A DNA stretch of 64,000 nt from Oceanispirochaeta crateris. Lineage in GTDB: Bacteria; Spirochaetota; Spirochaetia; DSM-2461. The DNA lies in NCBI RefSeq assembly GCF_008329965.1, contig NZ_CP036150.1, forward strand, positions 2,542,001 through 2,606,000, read 5' to 3'. Numbering within the stretch: position 1 is the first letter of the stretch; every line of letters begins with the position of its first letter. Below the pieces are notes generated by a model. It did not search any database and was not told the origin of the DNA. It saw nothing but the letters and a program-made list of their open reading frames with translations. Below are positions 1 through 9,775 of this stretch, piece by piece. The position numbers and the translations under genes are program-made.

Positions 1-104
1 GTTTTCCTCATCCTTTTAAGGATTCAAGCAGATAATAGGAAAAGAAGAAGGTCTCGCTGTCAAGATGAGCAGGAATTCTTCAATCCCTAGGAAGTGAGAA
101 GGGC

Positions 105-2957
105 ATGCCTCAGAATTTACTACCCTATTTCAAAAAGAACCTGAAGAGTCTGGAGATTCTGATCTCCGACACAGAATCCCTGATTCACCATTCTGTAAAC
201 AGAAACGGGTCCTCAGGCTCCGGACTGATTCAGTCTTTTTCAAGAATACACAACCTGTCCGGTTTTTTGAACTTGATGAACATAAGCCGTCTGAGCTTTT
301 TGGGAGGCCTGTTTATAACTCAAAAAGCATCCACCAGAAAAACACTCTCTGGAACAGAACGATCTTTATTGCTGACACTGATGAAACAGATTCACCAGAT
401 TTTTGACAGCATAAGCCTGGCAGAAGACTATGGAAGTTTCGTGACTCCTTCAAGGAAAATGATTTATCCCGGAGTTGAAAGAGTCAATGAAGAGGCTTTG
501 AAATGGACCATCCTCAGATTCAGCAGAGAGGGAGTCCATCTCCCCGCCCATTTTCCACTAAGGCCCCTTTCAATGGAAAAAACAGCCGGTGGAGAGTGGG
601 ATCTGACGGTTCCCGATCCTGTATTCCGACAAGCAGGTAGGGGCGAATACCTCTCAGTAGCCTATATTGATCTTGTCCTATGGAATGATCCTCTGACCTT
701 AGTTGAGAATCTAAGAGAGTGGAAACAAAGAGGCATCCTCCAGTTTCACGGCCCTCTGGAACTCCCCTTAGAAGATGAGACCGATCCGCCGGCCCTCCCC
801 TACTACTTGATTATAAAGACGACGGAACCCCCGGAAAGATTCTGGGAAAACCAGAGGATTCCCGTCAGAATGCTCACGACACTCTCAGGACCGGATCAAA
901 AAATCAAACTCGTTGCTACAGCTGAACCTTCAGATAAGAAACTCGATTACAATCCGGATGAGAATCTGGAGCTGGATGAACAAACCCTTCTGTTTCATCC
1001 CGAGGATGTGACAGAGCTCGAGTTTCCTATCCCTCAACCCTCGGAAAAACTTCCGGGACCGGAGGACATTGATGAGCTGACAGAGTCCAATATGGAGCCT
1101 ATCGATCAGCGTAAAAATAATGAACCGGGAACAACAATCAAATATCCTATCGGGATCAAGATGATCATCATCACCTCCCTGATCATTGTTTTGGCTTTGA
1201 CCGGGATGATTGTCCTAGCCACATATTTTTTCCTCCAAGATAGCCAGGTTAGAATAGAAGAGAGCAACCTCAAAATATCAGAAACCATTGCCAGCCAGAT
1301 AGAAGAAAGCCTTATTGCCATTGGAAACAGTGCCTCCCTCCTGCTTTTGGGAGTAGGAAACAACGAAACTGCCGATGAAATCAATTACAAAAACTATTAC
1401 TTTAGAAGTGAAAGACACACACTTCTGGCGGGAATCCCCGAGGAAGACAGACTCTTTTTCAATGAAAATCTTATGGCCGAGCTGGATGTTTCAGAATCCT
1501 TCATACGCAGCGTTGTTGCCGACCATTCTGAGCAGATCCGTCTTGCCCAGGGGGGCACCCCTTCGGTCTTCAATGTCTCAACCTATTTTGGAATACCTGT
1601 TTTGGGGATCACTGTTCCCTACAAGCAGGAACAAGGAATCAAGACTCTTTTTATTCTGACCGATATCAGGAGTACTCTCCAAAGGGCAGTGCAGTCCCGT
1701 GGAATCACCAGCACCTTCATCGTTGATTCCGCAGGAAATCTTATTGCTCATCCGGATAAAACTATCCTTGTCTCAGCTGTGAACCTGGGAGACCTAACCA
1801 TCGTAAAAGAACTATTCTCTTCCGCTGTAAACACGGGACAGATTCGATACACCCAGGATGAGGAGACGTATTTCGGTTCCTACAAGAAGGTGTCCTTTGG
1901 CCGCCTGGGAATCATCACAACAGTTCCGGAACAGCTGGCTTTTGAAGCTATTTTTAGAATTCAACGCCGTAATATCCTCCTGATGATCATGTTTGTAGCC
2001 CTGGCTATTCTCATCATTTACTACTACTCAAAATCTCTTTCTGTGCCCTTAAGAAATCTTGTCAGCGCTACCCGGGCCATTGAAGATGGAAACTATACTC
2101 TGGATCTGAAACCCAAAACCCGGGATGAAATAGGTGTGCTCACCCGCGCCTTTGTGAACATGGGAATGGGTCTTGAAGAAAAAGAGAGGATCAAGGATGC
2201 TTTCGGACGGTTTGTAAACAAGGAAATGGCCGAGATGGCCGAAAAAGGGGAGATTCTGCTGGGTGGAGAAATCAAACGGGCGACCATTTTCTTTTCGGAT
2301 ATCCGTTCCTTTACTGCCATTTCAGAGCAACTGACCCCTGGTGAAGTTGTTACCTTCTTAAATGAGTATATGACCCTCATGGTAGATTGCGTTAACCAAA
2401 CAAAGGGATCTGTAGACAAATATATCGGCGATGCCATCATGGCCATTTGGGGAACTCCCATTTCCTATGGAAACGATGCAGAAAATGCAATTAACGGAGC
2501 TCTGTTGATGAGAACGGCTCTCCGGAAGTTCAATCAGGACCGGGGAGGCGACAGAAAACCGATCATAAAGATTGGCTGCGGACTAAACAGCGGGGATGTC
2601 CTGGCCGGCCAGATAGGCTCTAAGGACAGAATGGAATATACGGTAATAGGTGATGCTGTGAACCTGGCCTCCCGAATTGAAGCGCTGAACAAACCCATGG
2701 GATCGGATATTTTGATCTCCCAGGGAACAGCCGATATGGTGGAAGGAATATTTGACTTGGTCCCCATGAATAAAATTATGGTCAAAGGAAAATCGGAACC
2801 TCAGCAGATTTATGCCGTCCTGGGCAGAATGGATGACCCGGACAGACCCAGATCAATGAAAGAACTCAGAGATAAAATCGGAATAACCGGCGATTTTGAC
2901 AATATCGCCAGTGTAAACATGGAGAAAGAAGAAGTTAAATATGAGATCATGGATTAA
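105..2957 (+). CDS. Membrane-bound class III adenylate/guanylate cyclase with periplasmic sensor domain
   Basis: Probably makes cAMP from ATP in response to an extracytoplasmic signal. The 950-aa protein has an unrecognised N-terminal region (about 1-345), a first membrane helix (about 350-372), a periplasmic Cache-like region (about 373-620), a second helix (about 623-642), a HAMP linker, and a C-terminal class III cyclase domain (about 720-905). The catalytic metal aspartates are visible in FSDIRSF (D732) and KYIGDA (D776). The lysine in VDKYIGD (K772) is the residue expected of an adenine-selecting enzyme, so adenylate cyclase is preferred over guanylate cyclase. It overlaps the next gene by 17 bp, so the FecR-like protein downstream is probably co-translated. 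The long cytoplasmic N-terminal region is unusual for this architecture, and I do not recognise its fold. Confidence 0.9.
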   Translation: MPQNLLPYFKKNLKSLEILISDTESLIHHSVNRNGSSGSGLIQSFSRIHNLSGFLNLMNISRLSFLGGLFITQKASTRKTLSGTERSLLLTLMKQIHQIFDSISLAEDYGSFVTPSRKMIYPGVERVNEEALKWTILRFSREGVHLPAHFPLRPLSMEKTAGGEWDLTVPDPVFRQAGRGEYLSVAYIDLVLWNDPLTLVENLREWKQRGILQFHGPLELPLEDETDPPALPYYLIIKTTEPPERFWENQRIPVRMLTTLSGPDQKIKLVATAEPSDKKLDYNPDENLELDEQTLLFHPEDVTELEFPIPQPSEKLPGPEDIDELTESNMEPIDQRKNNEPGTTIKYPIGIKMIIITSLIIVLALTGMIVLATYFFLQDSQVRIEESNLKISETIASQIEESLIAIGNSASLLLLGVGNNETADEINYKNYYFRSERHTLLAGIPEEDRLFFNENLMAELDVSESFIRSVVADHSEQIRLAQGGTPSVFNVSTYFGIPVLGITVPYKQEQGIKTLFILTDIRSTLQRAVQSRGITSTFIVDSAGNLIAHPDKTILVSAVNLGDLTIVKELFSSAVNTGQIRYTQDEETYFGSYKKVSFGRLGIITTVPEQLAFEAIFRIQRRNILLMIMFVALAILIIYYYSKSLSVPLRNLVSATRAIEDGNYTLDLKPKTRDEIGVLTRAFVNMGMGLEEKERIKDAFGRFVNKEMAEMAEKGEILLGGEIKRATIFFSDIRSFTAISEQLTPGEVVTFLNEYMTLMVDCVNQTKGSVDKYIGDAIMAIWGTPISYGNDAENAINGALLMRTALRKFNQDRGGDRKPIIKIGCGLNSGDVLAGQIGSKDRMEYTVIGDAVNLASRIEALNKPMGSDILISQGTADMVEGIFDLVPMNKIMVKGKSEPQQIYAVLGRMDDPDRPRSMKELRDKIGITGDFDNIASVNMEKEEVKYEIMD

Positions 2958-5676
2958 AGACATACTCCTCACTCTTCTTCTGGGTTCCATTTTTCTCTGG
3001 GCGGGAAGAGAATTTTACAAAGATCTCAATAGTCAGATAAGCAATGAAGGGGGTGAAATCATCGGGGAGACCACCTTCATAGAAAATGGAGCACAGCGTA
3101 AATTCGCCGGCAGGGCTCTCTGGGGAGAAATGGAAACAAGTTCGCCGATCTACAATTATGACAGTCTCAGAACCATAAACGATTCCCAGGTTACTATAAA
3201 ACTCTTGGATGGCACAGAGATTACCCTGGATGCCAACAGCTACATCGTTCTGGAGTGGGGAGAAGAAGCCAGGAATATTGAGTTCTTAGGTGGTAATATA
3301 TCCGCCGCCAGCAATGGAAGCGATTCAAAGCTGCAGATAAAATCAGAAGACACGGTCATAGCCCTCAACAAAGCCAATGTCACCCTGAATAAAGAGGAAG
3401 GTCAGGGAATCAATCTTTCTGTGGACGCAGGGAGCATCGGCATTACTGTGGACGGGGAAACAACGGATGTTGCAGAAAATTTCAGGGCCAGTATCAGCGA
3501 CGGAGTCCGGGTGGAACAGGATGCGGTTAAGTTAAAATATCCCTCCAATAACCGCCTGATTGTCACGACCTCTGCGGCGATCCCCATGAACTTTAGCTGG
3601 GAACAGATTTTGCCTCTGAATAAGGCCCGCCTGGAAATTGCAGAGTACAAAGACTTCACCCATTTCAGTGAATATGAGCTGGAAAGTGGCGATACATCAT
3701 TCACCATCAATACCCTCCCGGGAACCTATTATTGGAGGATCAGCGGCTCATTTCCAGACGGAACCGCCTATGCGAGTCCGGCGAATAGGATGGTCATTAT
3801 CAGGGACAATGCACCGATCCTGCAGGTCCCCGGTATGGATGAGAGATTTGAGTACCGGAATAGCCCTCCCGAACTTGCATTCTCTTGGGAAGCATCATCA
3901 TTGGCCAATGAATCCCATCTTCAAGTCGCCCAAGATGAGGAATTTACAGATATGGTTGTAGAGATTCAGGGGCAGAATAATTTCCAGACCATCCGGGAGT
4001 TGAGTGAAGGGACCTATTATTGGAGGATACTACCCGAATACACATCCGCCGACATAGTCGCCTACTCCTCTCCGGCAGTGAGACGTTTTCAAATAAACAG
4101 AATTGACACACTGGCCCCTCCCCGGCTGATTCTTCCCGAAAATGATGAAAAGGTGAATCCTCTCAAGACCAAAAGCGGTCTCCGGTTCAGCTGGAAACCC
4201 GACAGGGAAATTGGAAGCTATCGTATCCTCATCTCTTCCGATGCCGAAATGAATACCCCTCTCATCGACACATGGCTAAACAGGAACTCCTATCTGATGG
4301 CAGATCTTCCTCCTGCAGGAAATTATTACTGGCAGGTGGAGGGACTGGACAGGGAGAATAAAGCCGTTCCTCCCTCAGAAGTCAGAAGTTTTACGGTCAT
4401 GGACTCCATTCTTTCTGTAACCCCCTTGAAGCCCGTCGATAATGGCCTGAGTATAGTGGACAGCTTTGATAATTTCCGATTTTCCTGGGACAGTACCATG
4501 GATGGCCCCTTCAAGGTGGAAGTATTCAGAAATACACTGGGAGCGCAACCACTGATCACTCAAATCTCCGAGTCCGACACATTGAACCTCGTACTCCCAG
4601 GAGAAGGAGATTACATCTGGCAGATATCTGCAATAGATGACGAAGAAAACATTCTTCTCTTAAGCAATCAAGCCTCATTCAAGGTAGTTCAACGACTCCA
4701 GCCACCGGGGATCATACTTCCAGGAGAAGGATCGGTACAGTCCCTTTTGGGATCAAACGCTTTGATGATCCGTTGGCAGCCCGTCCCAGGAGCCTCGGCC
4801 TACAGCGCCACATTGATACCCCGGAATTCAGCTTACCCATCCATTATTCATGAATCTTCTCCTGAGACCTTCTGGAGTATTTCAGACAAAAAAGATTTGA
4901 GACCCGGAGAATACACCCTGCAGGTTCAAGCCCATAACCTCATGGAAGGGGGAATCATCAACAGCAGTCTCAGCGCCACCAGATCCTTCTTCCTGGATAG
5001 AGTCGTGGACTATGGTGCCCCGATTCTGACCTACCCCGCAAGGAATCAGCAGATTTCCCAGTTGACACTGGTAGACCAGAAACCTTCCTTCCGCTGGACA
5101 CAAAGCCCTCTTCTGGCAAAACAGAAAATCCGGCTCTCCAGAGACCCGGATTTTCAGACTCTGATTTTAGATGAAGAATTGACCACCCAGTCTAGAACCG
5201 TCCCGGAACTGGAACCCGGAACCTACTATGTTCAGATCCAGGGAGAAGACAATCTGGGAAACAGATCTCCCGACTCCGCAATCTATCCATTTATTGTGAA
5301 CTCCGTCCCCGATCTGCCGGGTATGCAGATGTTCAGCCCTCAAACAGGACAGGTCTTAGATATGGAATCACAAAATCAGTTGGATTTCAGCTGGGTAGCC
5401 GTGCCGAGAGTCAGTTACTACCGTATTGCCCTGTATGAAGAGGACTCGTTGAAGGCCTTATTCAAGGAAGATAAGTGGGAGACAACAAAGTATACTTTCA
5501 ATAAACTGGAAGACCTTGATGTGGGACGCTTTCGATTTGAGATTCAGGCTGTGAGAGAAAGGAATAATCAGATTTTTCAGGAGAGTCCTGTATTATCCGT
5601 ACCCTTTGAACTGACACTACCCGAAATTACAGAGATACCCGATATTCTTTCACCGGAGCGACAGTATGCCCATTAA
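2941..5676 (+). CDS. FecR-domain protein with FN3-like repeats, membrane anchored
   Basis: A 911-aa envelope protein. An N-terminal hydrophobic segment (about 6-23) acts as signal anchor. A FecR-like beta region follows (about 40-190; features such as LLDGTEITLDANS). The rest is about seven beta-sandwich repeats of roughly 90 residues, marked by recurring turns such as GTYYWRI, GNYYWQV, GEYTLQV and GTYYVQI near the end of each repeat, resembling FN3 or Ig-like domains. FecR domains in other systems pass signals or bind cell-wall components; here no sigma factor is adjacent, and the coupling is to a cyclase. The start overlaps the cyclase stop and the end overlaps the next gene by 11 bp. The function is inferred only from domain style. 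Confidence 0.8.
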   Translation: MRSWIKDILLTLLLGSIFLWAGREFYKDLNSQISNEGGEIIGETTFIENGAQRKFAGRALWGEMETSSPIYNYDSLRTINDSQVTIKLLDGTEITLDANSYIVLEWGEEARNIEFLGGNISAASNGSDSKLQIKSEDTVIALNKANVTLNKEEGQGINLSVDAGSIGITVDGETTDVAENFRASISDGVRVEQDAVKLKYPSNNRLIVTTSAAIPMNFSWEQILPLNKARLEIAEYKDFTHFSEYELESGDTSFTINTLPGTYYWRISGSFPDGTAYASPANRMVIIRDNAPILQVPGMDERFEYRNSPPELAFSWEASSLANESHLQVAQDEEFTDMVVEIQGQNNFQTIRELSEGTYYWRILPEYTSADIVAYSSPAVRRFQINRIDTLAPPRLILPENDEKVNPLKTKSGLRFSWKPDREIGSYRILISSDAEMNTPLIDTWLNRNSYLMADLPPAGNYYWQVEGLDRENKAVPPSEVRSFTVMDSILSVTPLKPVDNGLSIVDSFDNFRFSWDSTMDGPFKVEVFRNTLGAQPLITQISESDTLNLVLPGEGDYIWQISAIDDEENILLLSNQASFKVVQRLQPPGIILPGEGSVQSLLGSNALMIRWQPVPGASAYSATLIPRNSAYPSIIHESSPETFWSISDKKDLRPGEYTLQVQAHNLMEGGIINSSLSATRSFFLDRVVDYGAPILTYPARNQQISQLTLVDQKPSFRWTQSPLLAKQKIRLSRDPDFQTLILDEELTTQSRTVPELEPGTYYVQIQGEDNLGNRSPDSAIYPFIVNSVPDLPGMQMFSPQTGQVLDMESQNQLDFSWVAVPRVSYYRIALYEEDSLKALFKEDKWETTKYTFNKLEDLDVGRFRFEIQAVRERNNQIFQESPVLSVPFELTLPEITEIPDILSPERQYAH

Positions 5677-7084
5677 ATTAAAAATGATGGTTCTATGTCT
5701 TTTCATTGCCGTCTCTTTGAGCCTTCAGGCCCAGAACTTAGACAAGCAACTGGTAGAACAAGAACTGACCTGGAGAGCCATAGAGGGTGCTTGGGGCTAT
5801 GAAGTGGTCATCCGGGAAGGTGACACGGAAATTATCAACACACAAATTCAAGAAGCTCAGTTCAATTTTTCTCTTCCTCCGGGAGAGTATGAATTCACTA
5901 TCCGGACCCTCAATAAATTTAAAAAACCTGTAAACTCTACGGATTGGAAGCCCCTGATCATTGTGGAGGCTCTTCAACCGGTCATTCGAAATTTTACCCC
6001 GCAGAAAGAGTTCCTGAAATCAAATGGAGATCTTGTACTGAATGCCGATGTCTATCAGGTAAAAGAGGAAACACAATTTATACTCCTCTCGTCGAAAAAT
6101 AATGAAATCAGCGGAACGATGAGAGCTTTAGAAAAAGAAAAGGTTGAGATAGCCTTTCCAATGAGCGCTCTTGAACCGGGGGAGTATGTTTTATCGGCAC
6201 GGGACCCTTCGGGTCTGGAAGACAAGGCATCGATCATTCCTCTTACCCTCTTACCCATAATCAAACCGAAAATCGAAGACTTGAATTTGTATAGGATTCA
6301 GCAACAGCAGGTCTATACCGACATTGAAATTACCGGAAGAAACTTTGATGAAGGGAGCCAGGTTAAAATCACACGGCAGGGCCAGGAATTCTTGCCCTAC
6401 GAGTTGGAGAGAAAATCACCAGAACTGCTCATCATGTCCATCATCACAGGAGACAACCCACCCGGACGGTACTCTCTGAAAGTTATAAATCCTTCTGGAG
6501 AATCTGATACTAAAGAGAACTCATTTTTTATGGAAGAAGCCCCGGCTATGGAAGAGATCCAGTACACCCCGCCAGCGGAAACATCCGAGCTTTTAGGGGG
6601 AATTTCCTTCGTAGCCGTTGCAGAGCAGAGTCACGGAGAGTCCGATCCACTGTTCCCAGGTTTTGTCCTGAAAGCCCGCCAGGATTTGGTGAATTCACGA
6701 TTCTGGAGCTCCCCGGGACTGCGCCCCTTAGGGGTGGAACTTTTCTTGGACAGCTCCCACTTAGAGTACAAAAATGCTCCGTTTTTATATCATCAACTTT
6801 ACATGGGGCTATCTGTATATTACCGGATAAAATTGGCCGGAAAGTGGACTCTCATCCCCAAACTGGGGATCGGAGTCTCAACCCTCTGGGTCAATGAAGA
6901 GGGCCTACTAGGAGAATTGGTTCAGGGAGATTCGGGATATTCAGGAATCAGCGGCCTGAGTCTTCAAAGAGAATTAAAATCAGGATGGTTTATGGAAGGC
7001 GGTATCGATTACAGAGAAACCCGGTACACAGGCGGATATTTCAATACTTTTCATACCTGGCTAGCAGGAGGATTACGGTTTTGA
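5666..7084 (+). CDS. Exported protein with Ig/IPT-like domains and C-terminal beta-barrel-like region
   Basis: A 472-aa exported protein with a clear signal peptide (about 1-23, ending SLQAQ). An N-terminal FN3-like unit (PGEYEFTIRTLN) resembles those of the preceding gene. A middle part (about 100-290) has Ig/IPT-like segments, for example ITGRNFDEGSQVKI and PPGRYSLKVINPSG. The C-terminal 180 residues alternate hydrophobic and polar residues and end in phenylalanine (GGLRF), which suits an outer-membrane barrel or autotransporter-like anchor. It overlaps the FecR-like gene by 11 bp and the next gene by 4 bp, so it belongs to the cyclase operon. No family is recognised with confidence. Confidence 0.7.
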   Translation: MPIKLKMMVLCLFIAVSLSLQAQNLDKQLVEQELTWRAIEGAWGYEVVIREGDTEIINTQIQEAQFNFSLPPGEYEFTIRTLNKFKKPVNSTDWKPLIIVEALQPVIRNFTPQKEFLKSNGDLVLNADVYQVKEETQFILLSSKNNEISGTMRALEKEKVEIAFPMSALEPGEYVLSARDPSGLEDKASIIPLTLLPIIKPKIEDLNLYRIQQQQVYTDIEITGRNFDEGSQVKITRQGQEFLPYELERKSPELLIMSIITGDNPPGRYSLKVINPSGESDTKENSFFMEEAPAMEEIQYTPPAETSELLGGISFVAVAEQSHGESDPLFPGFVLKARQDLVNSRFWSSPGLRPLGVELFLDSSHLEYKNAPFLYHQLYMGLSVYYRIKLAGKWTLIPKLGIGVSTLWVNEEGLLGELVQGDSGYSGISGLSLQRELKSGWFMEGGIDYRETRYTGGYFNTFHTWLAGGLRF

Positions 7085-7752
7085 AACAGTCAAACTACCT
7101 CCTGATTCTGATCCTCCTTTTTTCTGTTTCTCCCCTGATGGCACAGGAGACAGAAGATCCAGAATTGGAAGCTTACAAACAAATGCAGGAAGATTATGCC
7201 CAAACCGGGTTTGAACTCTTCCTCTACTATCCCATGAGCCTTCATTTACCTGGATGGAGTTATTCTGAAGTAAAATACAGCCTGGGGCCGGCTTACATAG
7301 AACTCCCCGGACCTAATGTGAGTTTTTCCGGCTTTGGAGCCGGAATTGAGTTCGATTTCGGAAGCCGAAAACCAATTGTCAAAAACATGGGGTTTGGCGG
7401 TAATCTGGAAATCAGCAGAATTGCTGATTGGAATATGAAATCGGGAGTCGAAATGGATCTGGTTCTATCCTACCTCTATCTATTTTATAAAACAGATCTC
7501 AATAAGTTTCTGAATTATACAGTAAGAGGCGGTGTAGGTATTGGCAGGGCACAGAATGGCGAAGCCCTTTTTACGTATCCGGAAGAGATAGAAGACCCTG
7601 CAGGCCCACTCTACTCCCTGGAAGGAGCGATTATCTTTCCTGAAGTCAAAAGATTTCGTTTTCAAGCCGGTTTTGCCTACCGTTATTTGGCTATTAACAC
7701 CAAAAACATGCACATTCTGTCACCCACGATCAGAGGAGGATTTCGCTTCTGA
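7081..7752 (+). CDS. Exported outer-membrane-like protein, TTG start
   Basis: A 223-aa protein. I place the start at a TTG (7081) that overlaps the upstream stop as TTGA, because an AGGAGG lies 7-8 bases before it and the reading then begins with a signal peptide (KQSNYLLILILLFSV, cut after PLMAQ). The mature part has amphipathic strands and ends with RGGFRF, the terminal-aromatic pattern of outer-membrane beta barrels. It is the last gene of the cyclase-FecR operon. Its 3' end overlaps the convergent nudC by 33 bp. No named family is recognised. Confidence 0.7.
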   Translation: MKQSNYLLILILLFSVSPLMAQETEDPELEAYKQMQEDYAQTGFELFLYYPMSLHLPGWSYSEVKYSLGPAYIELPGPNVSFSGFGAGIEFDFGSRKPIVKNMGFGGNLEISRIADWNMKSGVEMDLVLSYLYLFYKTDLNKFLNYTVRGGVGIGRAQNGEALFTYPEEIEDPAGPLYSLEGAIIFPEVKRFRFQAGFAYRYLAINTKNMHILSPTIRGGFRF

Positions 7753-8541
7753 GAGGTAATCCAGAAGCATTCTTCCGGCAATACTCCCCGGCCCGGGAAT
7801 ATCGGGTAACGTCTCGGGAGTAAACCAGCGGGCCTCTGTAATTTCCTCTCCATCTGGAATGGGAGTATCCTCATTCAGGGTTTCCGCCGTAAATCCCAGC
7901 ATCAGAGAATGGGGCATCGGCCAGGACTGGGAACCGAAATATCTGATGTTCTGAACCTTCAGTCCCACCTCCTCAAAAACCTCCCGGTCTATGGCTTGTT
8001 CCAGAGTTTCACCAGGGTCTACAAATCCTGCGATATTGGAAAAAAGGCCTTCGGGAAAGTGAGCGTTATGGGCCAACAAGACTTTTTTTCCAGAGGTTAT
8101 ACGAACAATGATGGCCGGGGCTGTCCTGGGGTACCAACTGTCACCGCAGGAGGGACATTTCTGAACATGTTCTTTCTCTGATAACACAGTCCTGGAGCCG
8201 CAGGAACCGCAGAAACGATGAGTTCTTCGCCACTCCTGAAGCAATTTCCCCCGGCTGACCGGATATTGGACCAGAGGTTCAAGAGTGCGGTATCCATCCC
8301 TAAAGCTAACCCACACACAATGATCGGGTAGAGGAATCTGATCGTCAAAGGAAAGACTGCTTAAATTAAACCCATCGAGACTCCCCAGATAAACCTCCAA
8401 AGCATTTCCATCCGTCGGAACATCCCCAAGAAAAGGATTGCCTGTGGAATCGACCGCCATGTATTGTTCATTGCTTGCGAACAAGAGCCAGCGTTGACCT
8501 TTTGTCTTTTTATCCGGTTCAAAACGGGGCATAAATTCCAT
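7720..8541 (-). CDS. nudC: NAD(H) pyrophosphatase / RNA decapping Nudix hydrolase
   Basis: Hydrolyses NADH to NMNH and AMP, and in known homologues removes NAD caps from RNA. The 273-aa protein has a zinc ribbon (C111, C114, C129, C132) and a complete Nudix box beginning at G172 in GFVDPGETLEQA and ending in REVFEEVGL. The SQSWPMPHS motif (about 204-212) separates NudC from other Nudix enzymes. I start it at the ATG at 8541, which has GGAG seven to eight bases upstream, instead of the TTG fourteen codons earlier. The gene is divergent from the metallophosphoesterase and ends inside the 3' end of the preceding plus-strand gene. Confidence 0.92.
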   Translation of the reverse strand: MEFMPRFEPDKKTKGQRWLLFASNEQYMAVDSTGNPFLGDVPTDGNALEVYLGSLDGFNLSSLSFDDQIPLPDHCVWVSFRDGYRTLEPLVQYPVSRGKLLQEWRRTHRFCGSCGSRTVLSEKEHVQKCPSCGDSWYPRTAPAIIVRITSGKKVLLAHNAHFPEGLFSNIAGFVDPGETLEQAIDREVFEEVGLKVQNIRYFGSQSWPMPHSLMLGFTAETLNEDTPIPDGEEITEARWFTPETLPDIPGPGSIAGRMLLDYLSEAKSSSDRG

Positions 8542-8598
8542 TTTCGATCTCCATGAATTAAACTTGAAACAGGAAGAATTCAACCGGGAGGATGAACC

Positions 8599-9714
8599 AT
8601 GGCAGAAAACCTGTTAGTAAACTCAATCATACAAGAAAACCTCGAAAAAACATATACCCGCGCCCAGCGCTTGAAGATTGATAATAAGAGCAAAATCATA
8701 GTTCTCAGTGATTTTCATCTGGGCAGTGGCAAGAGCAGAGACGAGTTTAAAAAGAATGCCCGCCTGATCAAAACCGTCTTAAAAGAGTGGTACCTTCCAA
8801 AAGGTTATATCCTCATACTAAATGGAGATATAGAAGAACTTCATCGTCTCAGACTTCCGACTGTCAGCAGGGCCTGGGAAGAACTTTACGAAATTTTCCT
8901 GGAATTTAAAAAAGGTCCCGGCCTTTATAAGATTCTGGGGAACCATGACAGCAATATCCCGGGGATACGGAAGAACGGCCGCTGCAATGCCGAGATAGAA
9001 GTGAACTCCTCTCTACTCCCGTCTCTGATTCTGGAGTATGATGAATATGAAATGATGGTCCTTCATGGCCACCAGGCCTCACTATACAACTCTCCTTTCC
9101 GGCATAAGATGAATAAGTTTTTTTTACGCTATATGGCCCATCCCCTCCATATCAATAATATAAAAAGAAACTTCCTCAGCGATAAACCTCTGAAGGCAGA
9201 ACAGAGAATCTTCGATTTTGCTCGAAACAAAGGGATTGTGACCCTCACCGGTCATACCCACAGGGCTCTGTTCGAAGGACACTCTGAAGAGGAGTACCTG
9301 AAGATAAGAATAGACAAAATGATTCGGGATTATATGAAAAAGGAAGAGCCTAAGGAAGAACTGAGAGCAGCCATCTCAAATACGGCAAAGATTCTACAAA
9401 AACTAATTGAAAATGAAGATTATAAAAGCAGGGGAAGCATCTATGATCCCCTCTCTGTGTCCTGCCTGTTTAATTCGGGTACGGTTATCCATAAATTTGG
9501 TGCCACAGGCATTGAAATCCAGGGAGGTAAGATTTATCTGACAGCCTGGTTTGACAAAAGCAATACCCAAAGTCGCGTTTTTCTGTTTGATCCGACCCGA
9601 TTTCCCATGAAGGCACACCCCTGGATTCAGAACCATACCCTCAAATCTGATGATTTAGACTATATTTTTACACGCCTGAGCCTACTGACAGACAAGAAAA
9701 CAAGAAACCACTGA
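8599..9714 (+). CDS. Calcineurin-like metallophosphoesterase
   Basis: A 371-aa cytosolic phosphoesterase with the binuclear-metal motifs of the calcineurin-like superfamily in order: SDFHLG (D38, H40), NGDIEE (D77), GNHDSN (N115, H116), a later LHGHQ, and LTGHTHR. The LpxH-like order of motifs recalls UDP-2,3-diacylglucosamine hydrolases, but the protein is longer and spirochaete lipid A synthesis is patchy, so the substrate is open. A GGGAGGA ribosome site precedes the ATG. The next gene starts 61 bp downstream, behind its own -10-like element. Confidence 0.8.
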   Translation: MAENLLVNSIIQENLEKTYTRAQRLKIDNKSKIIVLSDFHLGSGKSRDEFKKNARLIKTVLKEWYLPKGYILILNGDIEELHRLRLPTVSRAWEELYEIFLEFKKGPGLYKILGNHDSNIPGIRKNGRCNAEIEVNSSLLPSLILEYDEYEMMVLHGHQASLYNSPFRHKMNKFFLRYMAHPLHINNIKRNFLSDKPLKAEQRIFDFARNKGIVTLTGHTHRALFEGHSEEEYLKIRIDKMIRDYMKKEEPKEELRAAISNTAKILQKLIENEDYKSRGSIYDPLSVSCLFNSGTVIHKFGATGIEIQGGKIYLTAWFDKSNTQSRVFLFDPTRFPMKAHPWIQNHTLKSDDLDYIFTRLSLLTDKKTRNH

Positions 9715-9763
9715 AAAAGCATTGCAGAATCTACTAATTTAATTTAATTATTAATACAGGTTT

Positions 9764-9775
9764 TAAAATGATAAT
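9764..9775 (+). promoter_or_regulatory. Possible -10 element for leaderless mRNA
   Basis: TAAAAT (9764-9769) ends six bases before the ATG at 9776. There is no Shine-Dalgarno sequence, and no good -35 box is visible in the AT-rich stretch. This matches the layout seen at several other genes of the window but is among the weaker examples. Confidence 0.35.
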
